A stretch of 64,000 bases of DNA. Origin: Gellertiella hungarica. Its GTDB lineage: Bacteria > Pseudomonadota > Alphaproteobacteria > Rhizobiales > Rhizobiaceae. The stretch is taken from positions 459,300-523,299 of the forward strand of contig NZ_JACIEZ010000003.1 in the NCBI RefSeq assembly GCF_014197145.1. The letters run 5' to 3'. Position 1 is the stretch's first letter; every line of letters starts with the position of its first letter. Below, piece after piece: positions 9,446-16,975 of this stretch. A program made the position numbers and the translations under genes. The notes under the pieces were generated by a model. That model saw nothing but the letters and a program-made list of their open reading frames with translations. It searched no databases and had not been told where the DNA came from.

Positions 9446-11206
9446 CTACCGCATTTCTTCCTTGGCTTCCGCTCCAACGATCAGGAGACCAGACTTCAGC
9501 ACCGAAGCGACAGCGTACACCAGCCCAAGTCTGGCAAGGCTCAATTCTCGGTTTTTATCGTTAACAAAGCGTAACTCAGGCTGATCCTTACCTTTATTCC
9601 AGTGCGCATGGAAGGCACTGGCCAGGTCATACAGATAAAATGCCAGCCGATGCGGCTCCTGGGCCTGTGCCGACTGCTCGATCACACGCGGATATTCCGC
9701 AAGCTTCGCCGCCAGCTGCATTTCGCTGGGGTCCTCCAGCCGTCCGGCCACTGCATCCGCAAGGATTTTCGAATCAGTGTCGAGGTCGGTGAAGGCCTCC
9801 CTCGCCTGCCGGAAGACGGACATGCAGCGGGCGTGGGCGTACTGCACGTAGAAGACCGGGTTATCCTTCGACTGCTCCGTCACCTTGGCAAAATCGAAAT
9901 CGAGCGGCTCGGAATTCTTCCGGTAGAGCATCATGAAGCGGACCGGGTCCCGACCGACTTCCTCCACCACGTCGCGCAGCGTGACGAAATCGCCGGAGCG
10001 CTTCGACATCTTCACGGGTTCGCCGTTGCGGTACAGCTTCACCAGCTGGCACAGCAGCACCGTCAGCTTCGCCTTGCCGCCGGAGACCGCACGCGCCACG
10101 GCCTCAAGCCGCTTGACGTAGCCACCGTGGTCGGCGCCGAGCACATAGATCATCTCGTCGAAGCCGCGATCGAACTTGTCCTTGAAGTAGGCGACGTCGG
10201 CCGCGAAATAGGTGTAGCTCCCGTCCGACTTGATCAGCGGCCGGTCGATGTCGTCGCCCACTTCCGTGGAGCGGAACAGCACCTGCTCGCGGTCTTCCCA
10301 GTCCTCCGGCAGCTGCCCCTTCGGCGGCGGCAGCGTGCCCTTGTAGACATGGCCCTTGAAGGTGAGGTCATTGATGGCGGTGCGGATGGCGGTTGCGCCA
10401 TCGGCGTGCAGGCTCCGCTCGGAGTAGAACACCTCGTGTGTCACGTTGAGGGCGGCAAGATCCTCGCGGATCATGCCCATCATTGCGTCGATGGCGCGAT
10501 CCTTGACGATCGGCAGCCACTGGTCTTCCGGCATGGCACGGAGCCGGGTGCCGAATTCCGCCTTCAGCGCCTCGCCCACGGGCACGAGATAATCGCCCGG
10601 ATAGAGACCGGCCGGGATGTCCCCGATGCTCTCGCCGAGTGCCTCGCGGTAACGCAGGAACACCGAGCGCGCGAGAACGTCGATCTGCGAGCCGGCATCG
10701 TTGATGTAGTATTCCTTGGTGACCTCATAGCCCGCAAATCCGAGGAGATTGGCGAGCGCATCGCCCACCACGGCGCCGCGGCAATGCCCCACATGCATGG
10801 GGCCGGTCGGATTGGCCGATACGTATTCGACATTCACCTTGCGCCCGCCACCGACGTCGGAACGACCGAAATCCGTCCCGAGCTCGATCATCCGCGCGAT
10901 CAGCCGCTGCCAGTAGGCTTTCGAGAGGCGCACGTTGATGAACCCGGGACCGGCGACCGACACGTCGCTGATATCGGGGTCCTGGCGCAGTTTTTCGCAG
11001 ATGAGCTCGGCAAGCGCACGGGGATTGGTACCCAGCGGCTTGCTGAGAACCATGGCGGCATTGGTGGCCACATCACCGTGGGCGCTGTCGCGGGGCGGCT
11101 CGGCATTCACGCGTCCGAAATCCAGCTCGGATCGCTTTTCCTTGACGATTTCAAGGCTTTCCAAAGCGTTCTTAATTCTGTCTTCGAAATCGGTGAAGAG
11201 GTTCAT
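9446..11206 (-). CDS. argS: Arginyl-tRNA synthetase
   Basis: This class I synthetase charges tRNA-Arg. The 586-residue protein has the N-terminal Add-1 domain ([20 protein letters not shown]) and the HIGH-type motif [21 protein letters not shown] around residue 125. It also carries a KMSKR-type signature ([17 protein letters not shown]) and the C-terminal DALR anticodon-binding region ([13 protein letters not shown] ... [22 protein letters not shown]). ATG 11206 ([15 protein letters not shown]) gives the conserved N-terminus; ATG 11215 is a possible alternative. It lies between dgt and the SPOR gene with gaps of about 60 bp, consistent with one transcript. Confidence 0.95.
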   Translation of the reverse strand: MNLFTDFEDRIKNALESLEIVKEKRSELDFGRVNAEPPRDSAHGDVATNAAMVLSKPLGTNPRALAELICEKLRQDPDISDVSVAGPGFINVRLSKAYWQRLIARMIELGTDFGRSDVGGGRKVNVEYVSANPTGPMHVGHCRGAVVGDALANLLGFAGYEVTKEYYINDAGSQIDVLARSVFLRYREALGESIGDIPAGLYPGDYLVPVGEALKAEFGTRLRAMPEDQWLPIVKDRAIDAMMGMIREDLAALNVTHEVFYSERSLHADGATAIRTAINDLTFKGHVYKGTLPPPKGQLPEDWEDREQVLFRSTEVGDDIDRPLIKSDGSYTYFAADVAYFKDKFDRGFDEMIYVLGADHGGYVKRLEAVARAVSGGKAKLTVLLCQLVKLYRNGEPVKMSKRSGDFVTLRDVVEEVGRDPVRFMMLYRKNSEPLDFDFAKVTEQSKDNPVFYVQYAHARCMSVFRQAREAFTDLDTDSKILADAVAGRLEDPSEMQLAAKLAEYPRVIEQSAQAQEPHRLAFYLYDLASAFHAHWNKGKDQPELRFVNDKNRELSLARLGLVYAVASVLKSGLLIVGAEAKEEMR

Positions 11207-11270
11207 CGCTACCATCCAGGCAAGGGAAAGGGGCCGCTGCAGGCGCAAACGGCCATGTCAAGGGCGCTGC

Positions 11271-12488
11271 CTAGCGCAATTCGGGTGTACGGTCAAACAG
11301 GCGCTGGTGGGCGCGGATGGCATAGGTGTCCGTCATACCGGCCAGAAAATCACCGACATGGCGGGCCTTGGCGCCGTCGTTGAGGCCGGCGATGTGATCC
11401 ACCCAGTAGTGGCTTTCCATCAGCGCCGGGTCGTTCATGTAGGCCTTGAAGAGATCGGTGACGATCTGGGCCGCACCCGCGCGAACCCGCATGATGTCGG
11501 GATGTCGATAGATGTTCTTGAACAGCATGCCCTTGATCTGCCGGTCGGTCTCGGCCATTTCCGCAGAGAAGGTTGCGGTTACCTGGCTCGCGTTGCGGAT
11601 ATCCTGTGCCGACTGCGGTTTCAGCGCCTGAAGCCGCTGCTGGGTAACGGCAATGACATCCTCCACCATCCGGGTGATCTGGCGCCGCATGATCTCATGG
11701 GTGAAGCGGGATGGCTCGAGATGAGGATAGCGCGCCCTCACCTCCGCCATCAGGCCAGCAAGGAAGGGAATTTCTTCCAGCATGTCGAAGGTGAGATAGC
11801 CGGAGCGAAGGCCATCGTCGATGTCATGCGTGTTGTAGGCGATATCATCGGCAATGGCGGCAACCTGGGCTTCGAGGCTCGCGAAGCTAGCGAGTTCCAG
11901 ATCGTGCAGCTCGCAATAATCGAGGATCGGCTGGGGAACGGGGCCACGCGTTCCCTGCCCGTCCCGGGTCATCAGCGGACCGTTGTGCTTCACGAGTCCT
12001 TCGAGCGATTCCCAGGTGAGGTTGAGACCGTCGAACTCTGCATAACGGCGCTCGAGCTTCGTGACGATGCGCAGCGACTGGGCGTTGTGATCGAACCCAC
12101 CGAACGGCAGCAGAACCTCGTGCAGGGCATCCTCTCCGGTATGACCGAAGGGCGTGTGGCCGAAATCGTGCACCAGCGCCACCCCCTCGGCGAGATCCTC
12201 ATCCAGACGGAGTGCGCGGGCGAGCGCACGGGCGATCTGGGCCACCTCTATCGTGTGGGTCAGGCGCGTCCGGTAGTGGTCGCTGTCGGGACCGATGAAG
12301 ACCTGCGTCTTGTGCTTCAGCCTGCGGAAGGCCGTGGTGTGGACGATGCGGTCGCGGTCCCGCTGGAACTCTGAGCGCGTCAGGCTGGGGGCTTCCGGAT
12401 AGAAGCGCCCGCGCGTGGTCCATGGGTCGGTGGCATAGATGGCGCGCTCCCCGCTGCCGAAACCCAGTGCTCGCGTATCGATCGTCAT
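11271..12488 (-). CDS. dgt: Deoxyguanosinetriphosphate triphosphohydrolase-like protein
   Basis: This HD-domain phosphohydrolase of the dGTPase family hydrolyses dNTPs to nucleoside and triphosphate. The 405-residue protein shows the family start ([39 protein letters not shown]), the first His motif ([21 protein letters not shown]), the HD motif ([20 protein letters not shown]) and the downstream Asp region ([16 protein letters not shown]). ATG 12488 is preceded by AAGGA with six-base spacing; the ATG two codons upstream would abut that site. It starts the minus-strand run dgt-argS-SPOR, divergent from erpA. Confidence 0.93.
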   Translation of the reverse strand: MTIDTRALGFGSGERAIYATDPWTTRGRFYPEAPSLTRSEFQRDRDRIVHTTAFRRLKHKTQVFIGPDSDHYRTRLTHTIEVAQIARALARALRLDEDLAEGVALVHDFGHTPFGHTGEDALHEVLLPFGGFDHNAQSLRIVTKLERRYAEFDGLNLTWESLEGLVKHNGPLMTRDGQGTRGPVPQPILDYCELHDLELASFASLEAQVAAIADDIAYNTHDIDDGLRSGYLTFDMLEEIPFLAGLMAEVRARYPHLEPSRFTHEIMRRQITRMVEDVIAVTQQRLQALKPQSAQDIRNASQVTATFSAEMAETDRQIKGMLFKNIYRHPDIMRVRAGAAQIVTDLFKAYMNDPALMESHYWVDHIAGLNDGAKARHVGDFLAGMTDTYAIRAHQRLFDRTPELR

Positions 12489-12694
12489 TCGCATTCCTTT
12501 TCGACGTCCGCATTGACGCCGCTTCGCCGCATTCATACCTATAGTATCCGTGACGGCAAAGCGTTCCACGACGACACGTCCAGGCGCAGCAGCCGCACAG
12601 CATGTCGAATACAAGTAATATCAAAAGCTTGTGCCGACATGACGCGAACGAACAGACCGACTCTCCGGACCTTGAACCCGGCAGGAGACAGAGA

Positions 12695-13030
12695 ATGAGC
12701 GAACAGACAGTCAGCCTTTCCGAAAGCGCAGCCAAGCGAATCGCCGAGATCCTTGCTTCCGAACCCGGCAAGAACGCCATGCGGGTATCCGTCGAAGGCG
12801 GAGGGTGCTCCGGTTTTTCCTACAAGTTCGACCTCGTTGACGGCGCATCGACCGATGACGACGTCGTCATTGCCCGCGATCAAGCCAAGGTGCTGATCGA
12901 CCAGCTCTCGCTGGTCTACATGGCGGGGTCCGAGATCGACTTCGTCGACAACCTGCTTGGCCAGTCCTTCCAGATCCGCAATCCCAATGCGGTGGCAAGC
13001 TGCGGCTGCGGCACCAGCTTCTCCATCTGA
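12695..13030 (+). CDS. erpA: A-type iron-sulfur cluster insertion protein
   Basis: This is a carrier that delivers Fe-S clusters to apoproteins. The 111-residue protein is a single HesB/IscA domain with the three conserved cysteines, one in GGGCSGFSYKF and two in the C-terminal SCGCGTSFSI. ATG 12695 has AGGAG 8 bases upstream and gives the usual family length; the longer upstream frame would add an unrelated tail. It is divergent from dgt and followed by xth, the normal order in Rhizobiaceae. ErpA and IscA are hard to separate by sequence alone, so the symbol is based on length and context. Confidence 0.88.
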   Translation: MSEQTVSLSESAAKRIAEILASEPGKNAMRVSVEGGGCSGFSYKFDLVDGASTDDDVVIARDQAKVLIDQLSLVYMAGSEIDFVDNLLGQSFQIRNPNAVASCGCGTSFSI

Positions 13031-13140
13031 ACGGACTTTCCGGGATAACGCCGTTTGGCGGTGGCGCGCATGCGCGGGAGAGGCTAACACTGGCCTCTCA
13101 TTATCGCCGGCAAGGCAGTCGACCGACGAAAGGCACGGGC

Positions 13141-13926
13141 ATGATCAGGATCGCGACCTGGAACATCAACGGCGTGAAGGCGCGCATCGAAAACCTCTGC
13201 CAGTGGCTGAAGGACGCGAGCCCGGACATTGCCTGCCTTCAGGAGATCAAGTCTGTCGACGAGGCCTTCCCCCGCGGCGAGATCGAGGCGCTCGGCTATC
13301 ACGTGGAGACCCACGGACAGAAGGGTTTCAACGGCGTTGCCCTGCTTTCCAGGATGCGCCCCGACGAGATCAATCGCGGTTTGCCGGGCGATGAAACCGA
13401 TGAACAGGCCCGCTTCATCGAGGGCGTCTTCACGATCGGCCCGCGCGCGATCCGCGTCTGCTCCCTCTACCTGCCAAACGGCAATCCCATCGATACGGAG
13501 AAATATCCTTACAAGCTCCGCTGGATGGACCGGTTGCGGACCTTTGCAACAGGGCGCCTGCAGCTTGAGGAGCCGCTCATTCTCGCTGGCGACTACAACG
13601 TCATCCCGGAACCGATCGACTGCCATGACCCGGCTGTATGGGCGAATGACGCGCTCTTCCTGCCTCAGACGCGCTCCGCGTTTCGTGAACAGGAGAACCT
13701 CGGCCTGACGGACGCGCTGCGCGCCACCACGGCGGCAGCAAAAATCTACACGTTCTGGGATTATCAGGCGGGCGCCTGGCAGAAGAACAACGGCATTCGC
13801 ATCGATCACCTCCTGCTTTCGCCGGAGGCAGCGGACCGGCTTCTGTCCGTTGCGGTGGACAAGCATGTCCGGGCCTGGGAAAAGCCTTCGGACCATGTAC
13901 CCGTCATCGGCAGCTTCGATTTCTGA
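13141..13926 (+). CDS. xth: Exodeoxyribonuclease III
   Basis: This DNA repair enzyme (AP endonuclease and 3'-5' exonuclease) belongs to the EEP family. The 261-residue protein has MIRIATWNINGVKARIENL, LQEIKS (metal-binding Glu), SLYLPNGNPI, LAGDYNVIPEP (Asp/Asn pair), TFWDYQAGAWQKNNGIRIDHLLLSP and SDHVPV (catalytic His). Family length is normal. It converges on exoR with only 18 bp between the stops, and I see no terminator there. Confidence 0.94.
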   Translation: MIRIATWNINGVKARIENLCQWLKDASPDIACLQEIKSVDEAFPRGEIEALGYHVETHGQKGFNGVALLSRMRPDEINRGLPGDETDEQARFIEGVFTIGPRAIRVCSLYLPNGNPIDTEKYPYKLRWMDRLRTFATGRLQLEEPLILAGDYNVIPEPIDCHDPAVWANDALFLPQTRSAFREQENLGLTDALRATTAAAKIYTFWDYQAGAWQKNNGIRIDHLLLSPEAADRLLSVAVDKHVRAWEKPSDHVPVIGSFDF

Positions 13927-13944
13927 GAGGCGCGCCGGCCTTTC

Positions 13945-14904
13945 TTACTGAACCGGGCCTTCGAGCGTGCCGGCTTCCGGCGGAGACGGAACATCGCTGG
14001 CACCGATGTCACCGCTGGATACTTCGGAGCCCATGGAAAGTCCCGAGCCGTCCCGGCCCGCGACCGGTTCCGCAGGCACGGCAACCGCAGATTCGGAACT
14101 GAGGGAAGCACCGCCCATTGCAGATGCTATCTGCTGCGCCATCTGGATCGCGGAGCGCCGGTCGTCCTCGCTGGCCATGGAGAAGGCCTGTTCCTGGAGG
14201 TCCTGGATCCACGGCCGGTCCTTGGGCGAACAGTGATCGAGGGCAGCGGTCATGTAGCCGAGCCCGCGGGCCGTCTGGCCTTCCTGGAAGAGCAGGCTGC
14301 CAAAGATGCCCATGGCACCTGCATGGCCGTTCTTGCGCGCACGGTTCAGCCATTTCTTGGCCTGCTCCACGTTGCGCGACCCACCTTCACCCTTCAGCAT
14401 CATGCGGGCGAGCTGGTACTGGGCCTCCGGCACGCCGAAGGTCGAGGCCGCCTGGAAATAGAGCTGCCGCGCCTGGCCGAGATCCACCTTGATGGGGCTG
14501 TTGGCGATGCCGTGGCGGTAATATTCCGCCAGCGCCATCAGCGCATTGACGAAGAAGCCGGTATCTTCCGAGCCTGGCTCGATACCCTGCCCGGCAATCT
14601 CGTTATAGATCTTGAAGGCTTCGAAATCGCTCTGGGCAACACCGTCGCCATAGGCATACATGTTTGCTAGCGCCCAGCGGGAGCCCGTATGGCCCTTCTC
14701 GGCGGCATATCGGTAGGCTTCGACCGCATCCTGTTTCTGACCGCTCTTGTAGGCCTTGAACCCGAACTTGAAGAGGTCGAAGGGACCGGATTCCTTCGTC
14801 ACACCGGCATTGATGTCGAAGGCCTGCGCAGCGCCGCAGCAGGAGAATGCTAGGCCGAGGCCGAGCATCATCGCCTTCACAGAGAGGTACTCAACATTCA
14901 CCAT
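13945..14904 (-). CDS. exoR: ExoR, periplasmic Sel1-repeat regulator of ExoS/ChvI
   Basis: ExoR is the periplasmic inhibitor of the ExoS-ChvI two-component system that controls succinoglycan, motility and the acid/host switch in Rhizobiaceae. The protein has a signal peptide (MMLGLGLAFSCCGAAQA) and then the conserved ExoR start (FDINAGVTKESGPFDLFKFG). Sel1/TPR-like repeats follow: DAVEAYRYAAEKGHTGSRWALANMYAYGDG, QARQLYFQAASTFGVPEAQYQLARMMLKGEGG and QAKKWLNRARKNGHAGAMGIFG. Its place beside xth matches other Rhizobiaceae. At 319 residues it is longer than the roughly 268-residue characterised ExoR, because of a Ser/Gly/Pro-rich tail from about residue 260. Start 14904 was chosen because the signal peptide follows directly. 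Confidence 0.88.
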   Translation of the reverse strand: MVNVEYLSVKAMMLGLGLAFSCCGAAQAFDINAGVTKESGPFDLFKFGFKAYKSGQKQDAVEAYRYAAEKGHTGSRWALANMYAYGDGVAQSDFEAFKIYNEIAGQGIEPGSEDTGFFVNALMALAEYYRHGIANSPIKVDLGQARQLYFQAASTFGVPEAQYQLARMMLKGEGGSRNVEQAKKWLNRARKNGHAGAMGIFGSLLFQEGQTARGLGYMTAALDHCSPKDRPWIQDLQEQAFSMASEDDRRSAIQMAQQIASAMGGASLSSESAVAVPAEPVAGRDGSGLSMGSEVSSGDIGASDVPSPPEAGTLEGPVQ

Positions 14905-15315
14905 TTTACCCGGTTTCCCTGGACACTGCCGCCGAGCCGCAAGACGAGCGCTCTGGCCGGCAGAACCGTCAGACCTTGTTTCTAATCTCTGTTGATGGCG
15001 ATTAAGAGGCGGCTTATCGAGGCTGTCCCGCTCCCCACGGTGCCTGACGATGGAGAGACCATCCCACCGGTGGCAAGACCGGGGAATTTCAGGCACGACA
15101 GCACTGCCGCCTGCCCGTCCCAACGCCAATAAACCCAAGACCCGTTCGCTCATTCTTATCCTGAAGACGCGGCGGGCCCCTGCCCGTGCGTCATGAAGTG
15201 GGACGCTGCGCTCGCTTTGTGGCAGGAAATGGACACAATTTGCCAGGTGGAGAGGCGGCACATTCAAGTTTTTTAGATGTTGCGGAATCGTCACATTCGA
15301 AAGGCTGCAAACGCA
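14905..15315. other. Intergenic region upstream of exoR
   Basis: About 410 bp lies between the exoR start and the terminator of the FadL-type gene. It must hold the exoR promoter on the minus strand. No reading frame here has a convincing ribosome site or family likeness, and I recognise no structured RNA. Confidence 0.4.
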
Positions 15316-15346
15316 AAAGGCCCCGGGGATGAATCCGGGGCCCTTT
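15316..15346 (-). terminator. Rho-independent terminator of the FadL-type gene
   Basis: On the minus strand, GGCCCCGG - ATTCAT - CCCCGGGGCC is followed by TTTT, starting 20 bp after the stop codon of the outer-membrane protein gene. It is a classic GC stem with a U-tract. Confidence 0.85.
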
Positions 15347-15366
15347 GTCAGATGCGCTGGCGCATA

Positions 15367-16545
15367 TCAGAACTTGATGGTGTACGAGCCGCCGAAGGCA
15401 TAGGCCCAGTCGCCGCCGGCCGTGGCATCGAAGGATGCACCGTCGGAGACCGACTGGCTGCCGGAGGTCAGGTAGGACACGGCGCCGCCGAGACGCAGTG
15501 CGCCCGGGCCTGCCTTGATCTGCGTGCCGGCGCCGACCGTCCAGGTGTCGGTCATGATGTCGGCACCCGTGCCCACGCCACGGTCCCAGGTCAGGCTGAC
15601 GGTACCGGAGATGTCGTCGGTGAAGGCATGGCCAATACCGCCCTGCACCGTCCAGCCGTCACGCCAGAAGAAGTCCTTGGTGTTGGGGCCGATGCCCGTG
15701 ATCGTGTAGTCCAGGGTCTGGAGCACGCTCCAGTCCGTCCACTTGACCGAGCCGTATGCCAGCCAGCCGGGCGCGATGCCGCTCTGCAGGCTCAGTTCGA
15801 CCGACTGCGGCAGCGCACCCGAGCCCGTGGACGCGAAGGGCGTGCCGACCGGCACGAAAACGCCGGGGATCGGGGTGGGCAGCGGAACCGCATTGCGGAA
15901 GGTGCCTTCGGCATCGATATCGATCTGCGACCGGTACATCAGTTCTGCGCGAAGTGCGTATTCCGGGATCTCGTAAGCCGCACCGATACGGTAGCCGGCG
16001 GCGCCCTTGTCACGCAGGTTCAGCGTGCCGAGCGTCTTGACTTCGGTGTAGTCGAAGTCCTGCACGAAAACGCCACCGAGCAGCCAGGCCTTGCCGCTGC
16101 CGGCTTCCATGTTGACGCCGCAGGTCGCGCCATATTCGTTGGTTTCGAAACCGGCGCTCTTCACGGCATTCGGGGTGCGGCCGCTGGCGATATCAACCAT
16201 GATGTCGGCCATCTGCGACTGCGGACCGTAATCCGACGATGCGCCGAAGGGCTGCGTGTAGCTGCCGACGCACGAGAAGCGGTCGGAGACGCGAAGCTTG
16301 GCCCCGAAGGACGGAATGCCGTAATTGTTGGTGTAGTCGCTATCGGTGGCAGCTGCGCCGCCGATGGTGTCGAAGCCGCGGTGCGGCACGACATAGAGAA
16401 CGCCGGTGCGCATGTTGAATGCGCCGTCCTCATAGATCAGATCGGTATCCGCATCTCCCCGCGAAAATCCGCCTGCAAACGCAGTGCCAGCCAGACCAGC
16501 AACGATCGCCAGCGCCAGAATGCCCTTAGTAGCCACTTGAGACAC
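15367..16545 (-). CDS. FadL/OmpP1-family outer membrane transport protein
   Basis: This is a beta-barrel of the FadL family, which takes up long-chain fatty acids or other hydrophobic compounds across the outer membrane. The 392-residue protein has a signal peptide (GILALAIVAGLAGTAFAGGFSRG). The mature N-terminus GGFSRGDADTDLIYEDGAFNMRTG is the FadL hatch-like start. Repeated amphipathic strands follow, ending SYTIKF with the terminal aromatic residue typical of BAM substrates. It starts with GTG, preceded by a strong GGGGGGAG site. A terminator follows directly, so it is probably monocistronic. The substrate is not evident. Confidence 0.85.
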   Translation of the reverse strand: MSQVATKGILALAIVAGLAGTAFAGGFSRGDADTDLIYEDGAFNMRTGVLYVVPHRGFDTIGGAAATDSDYTNNYGIPSFGAKLRVSDRFSCVGSYTQPFGASSDYGPQSQMADIMVDIASGRTPNAVKSAGFETNEYGATCGVNMEAGSGKAWLLGGVFVQDFDYTEVKTLGTLNLRDKGAAGYRIGAAYEIPEYALRAELMYRSQIDIDAEGTFRNAVPLPTPIPGVFVPVGTPFASTGSGALPQSVELSLQSGIAPGWLAYGSVKWTDWSVLQTLDYTITGIGPNTKDFFWRDGWTVQGGIGHAFTDDISGTVSLTWDRGVGTGADIMTDTWTVGAGTQIKAGPGALRLGGAVSYLTSGSQSVSDGASFDATAGGDWAYAFGGSYTIKF

Positions 16546-16913
16546 GATGAAACTCCCCCCAAATCAGGATCAACCCATGAACCGGAGTTTATGCAGCTCC
16601 GGCTTGAGCGCAACTTGGCCCTTGCGCCGGGCAAAGGGGGAAATCGATGAAAGATTTACGTAAAAAAATGAACGTCGGGTGACGTTTTTTAGCCGTCCGC
16701 AACAATTTTGCTCAGCAAGCGGCAATTTCCACCCATCTTGAGAAAATCATACCATTCCCCGCGAGGCCTGTTGCAGATTTGAGACATTTCCTGAATCTGA
16801 CGCAAACCACCATAAAAGGTCATTTCGCGCTCACTTTTCGCCGTGATTGCCGGTTCCCGCCACATTATTGCCCGCTTCGCCAGAATCCCGCCCGGCGTAA
16901 CCCCTTGGCAGGA
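16546..16913. other. Intergenic region with bidirectional hairpin, possible small RNA or short ORF
   Basis: About 370 bp lies between the FadL-type gene start and the valS terminator. It holds a stem-loop with flanking A and T runs at 16663-16691. Upstream of it on the minus strand is a 44-codon frame (about 16823-16689, MTFYGGLRQIQ... to ...KIVADG) whose stop falls just before the hairpin. Coding potential is uncertain. The rest probably contains the FadL-type promoter. Confidence 0.35.
16663..16691. terminator. Bidirectional stem-loop with A/T flanks
   Basis: AACGTC-GGGT-GACGTT forms a six-base-pair stem flanked by seven A's on one side and six T's on the other, so it could terminate transcription in either direction. 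It lies 120 bp upstream of the FadL-type start codon. Confidence 0.55.
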
Positions 16914-16948
16914 AAAGAAAAATCGCCCGCCTTTGCAGGCGGACGATT
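16914..16948 (-). terminator. Rho-independent terminator of valS
   Basis: On the minus strand, AATCGTCCGCC - TGCAAA - GGCGGGCGATT is followed by TTTCTTTT, 28 bp past the valS stop. The 11-bp stem with one G-U pair and a U-rich tail is a strong terminator. Confidence 0.88.
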
Positions 16949-16975
16949 CTTGCATGTCAAAGACAACCTTTAGCT

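Noticed and set aside
13031..13140. Short hairpin (AACGCCGTTTGGCGGT) between erpA and xth considered as a terminator
   Set aside because: The stem is short and imperfect and has no U-tract, so there is not enough support to list it.
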